A DNA stretch of 64,000 bases from Adenanthera pavonina. Taxonomy: Eukaryota; Streptophyta; Magnoliopsida; Fabales; Fabaceae. A model generated the notes under the pieces. That model was not told the origin of the DNA. It saw nothing but the letters and a program-made list of their open reading frames with translations, and made no database searches. Below, piece after piece: positions 63,240 to 64,000 of the stretch. The DNA is taken from contig JAIVEN010000004.1 of the NCBI GenBank assembly GCA_026686845.1, positions 16,834,827-16,898,826 on the forward strand. The letters run 5' to 3'. A program made the translations under genes and the position numbers. Numbering within the stretch: position 1 is the first letter of the stretch; every line of letters starts with the position of its first letter.

Positions 63240-64000
63240 TGTTAGATATAATGGCTTCCCAAGAAGAGGGGTGAATTGGGAAGATAAAAATTTTCTGCAA
63301 GAGTATAAGAAAGTGGTAAAAGCAAGAGTGACAGTAAAAACAAAGTATAAAATATAACCAAGTGAAAAACAAGATAAGGGAAGAGAAGACACAAATATTT
63401 TTCCTGATTCGGTCTCTTTCTCTTGACCTACGTCCAGTCCTCAAGCTACCACTTGAGATTTTCCACTATCTTGCAAGAATTCGGTGGGCTTCTTGCAATG
63501 CCTTAGTACAACTTGATGCTCTGTTCCAAGAGCTTATAATCTCACTCTTTGCACTCTAGCTAAGTTCTTCCCAAATCCCTTGTGAAATCCCCTCACAAGA
63601 AAATCTTTCTTCCAGATGAAGATAAGATTGATTATAGTAATTGAACTCTTTAATTTAGAGTGTATATGAAAGTTGAAGTACAAGATATAAAGTATGTGAG
63701 AGCAGAACACTTTGACTTAAGAATTTAGCAAAGTTTCTATATATACAATGTAAAATCATTACCCACATCTTCAAATAAAATTCTATTTATAGATTTATGT
63801 CTTAATTATACGTTAAAGACGTTACCCAATTGTTACTCTGAAAAACTATCTATTCATGAACTGTATTTAATGCATTTGACATTCAAAGTTCAAATTTTGG
63901 TGTGTTAATAGATGAATTTTGCAGAGACCAATACTAAAAACTTTAACGTTGAACCTTAAAGTTCATCTGTTCTAAAGCAAAGTTCAAATTTTCATCTTTG
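63240..64000 (-). repeat. 5' LTR of the copia element, truncated by the window end
   Basis: TGTTAGATATAATGGCTTCCC onward is colinear with 53506-54270 and with S1. Only 761 bp of an expected ~1.4-1.65 kb are present. Confidence 0.85.

Larger units (their letters stand above)
51986..64000 (-). mobile_element. LTR family Y (copy Y6), split by the copia element
   Basis: The plus strand from TGTAACACTTG (51986) to 53505 is the reverse complement of the 3' half of Y LTRs. For instance gacattccaagctcatc-like and cttgccatgctttgaatc text at 52720-52760 mirrors the 'aaatctcatcacc... caagtatggcaagg' segment of Y5. The copia element enters at 53506, and the rest of Y6 must lie beyond 64000. The coordinates given include the nested copia element. 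Confidence 0.6.
53506..64000 (-). mobile_element. Ty1/copia element with two LTRs, degenerate, runs off the window
   Basis: A minus-strand element in order: 5' LTR (from 63240, cut by the window end), primer site, gag, protease, integrase, RT, RNase H, a third reading frame, polypurine tract, 3' LTR (53506-54909). Integrase before RT defines copia. The left flank pentamer is AAAAC; its partner is outside. LTR ends are TG/TA...CA-like (TGTTAGATAT on the plus strand). Gag-pol has many stops, frameshifts and an integrase deletion, so it is non-autonomous. The sequence around the polypurine tract (GTCATCATCAAAAATGAGGAGAA) and the extra frame after pol are reminiscent of SIRE/Sirevirus-type elements; lineage is an inference. 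Confidence 0.88.

Overview
This window is nuclear DNA of a flowering plant, probably a eudicot; I cannot name the species. It is AT-rich, has almost no long open reading frames, and is packed with nested LTR retrotransposon debris. I find no intact host gene. The recognisable host-derived pieces are: one RNA-recognition-motif exon at 516-622; a cytochrome P450 C-terminal fragment at 12269-12712, carried inside a CACTA-like DNA transposon; and a two-exon LRR receptor-kinase pseudogene of the Xa21/FLS2-like type at 29335-37530 on the minus strand.

The labels X, V, Y, W, S and Z are mine. X and V are related long LTRs (about 2.4 kb, TGTAAC...GTTACA) of a chromodomain Ty3/gypsy element of the Tekay/Del type. 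Y is an unassigned LTR of about 2.2-3.0 kb (TGTAATATCC...AAGGTGTTACA). W, S and Z are copia-type LTRs of 1.4-1.8 kb (TGTTA...TAACA), rich in reiterated short motifs.

Layout. 1-2524: RRM exon remnant and a CACTA terminus. 2525-9110: solo LTR Y1 (site duplication TTATT), holding solo LTR X1 (GAATT) and solo LTR S1 (ATAAA). 9686-17145: LTR W1, split by a CACTA-like element (11268-16982) that carries the P450 fragment and is itself split by solo LTR X2 (TTGAA). 17146-20719: a reversed Y fragment abutting Y5, which holds a 588-bp long-terminal-inverted-repeat MITE with a 9-bp site duplication. 22224-29138: LTR V1, holding W2 and Y2. 29335-37530: the receptor-kinase pseudogene, with solo LTR Y3 (AATAA) in its intron and solo LTR X3 (TAACT) in exon 1. 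38062-51985: LTR V2, split by a two-LTR Tekay-type element (38340-51715, GGGAG, minus strand) that contains Y4 and Z1. 51986 to the window end: a minus-strand Y6 split by a two-LTR copia element (53506 to beyond 64000) with broken gag-pol and an extra third reading frame.

Taken together, the window is a record of successive insertions. Site duplications give a readable order of events, and most LTRs are solo, showing active removal by LTR-LTR recombination. Nothing here works as an operon or pathway, and I did not find a convincing novel molecular system. The best leads are the reiterated palindromes in LTR Z, the extra reading frame of the copia element, the gene fragment carried by the CACTA-like element, and the receptor kinase whose frame and splice junction are re-formed when the insertions are mentally removed.
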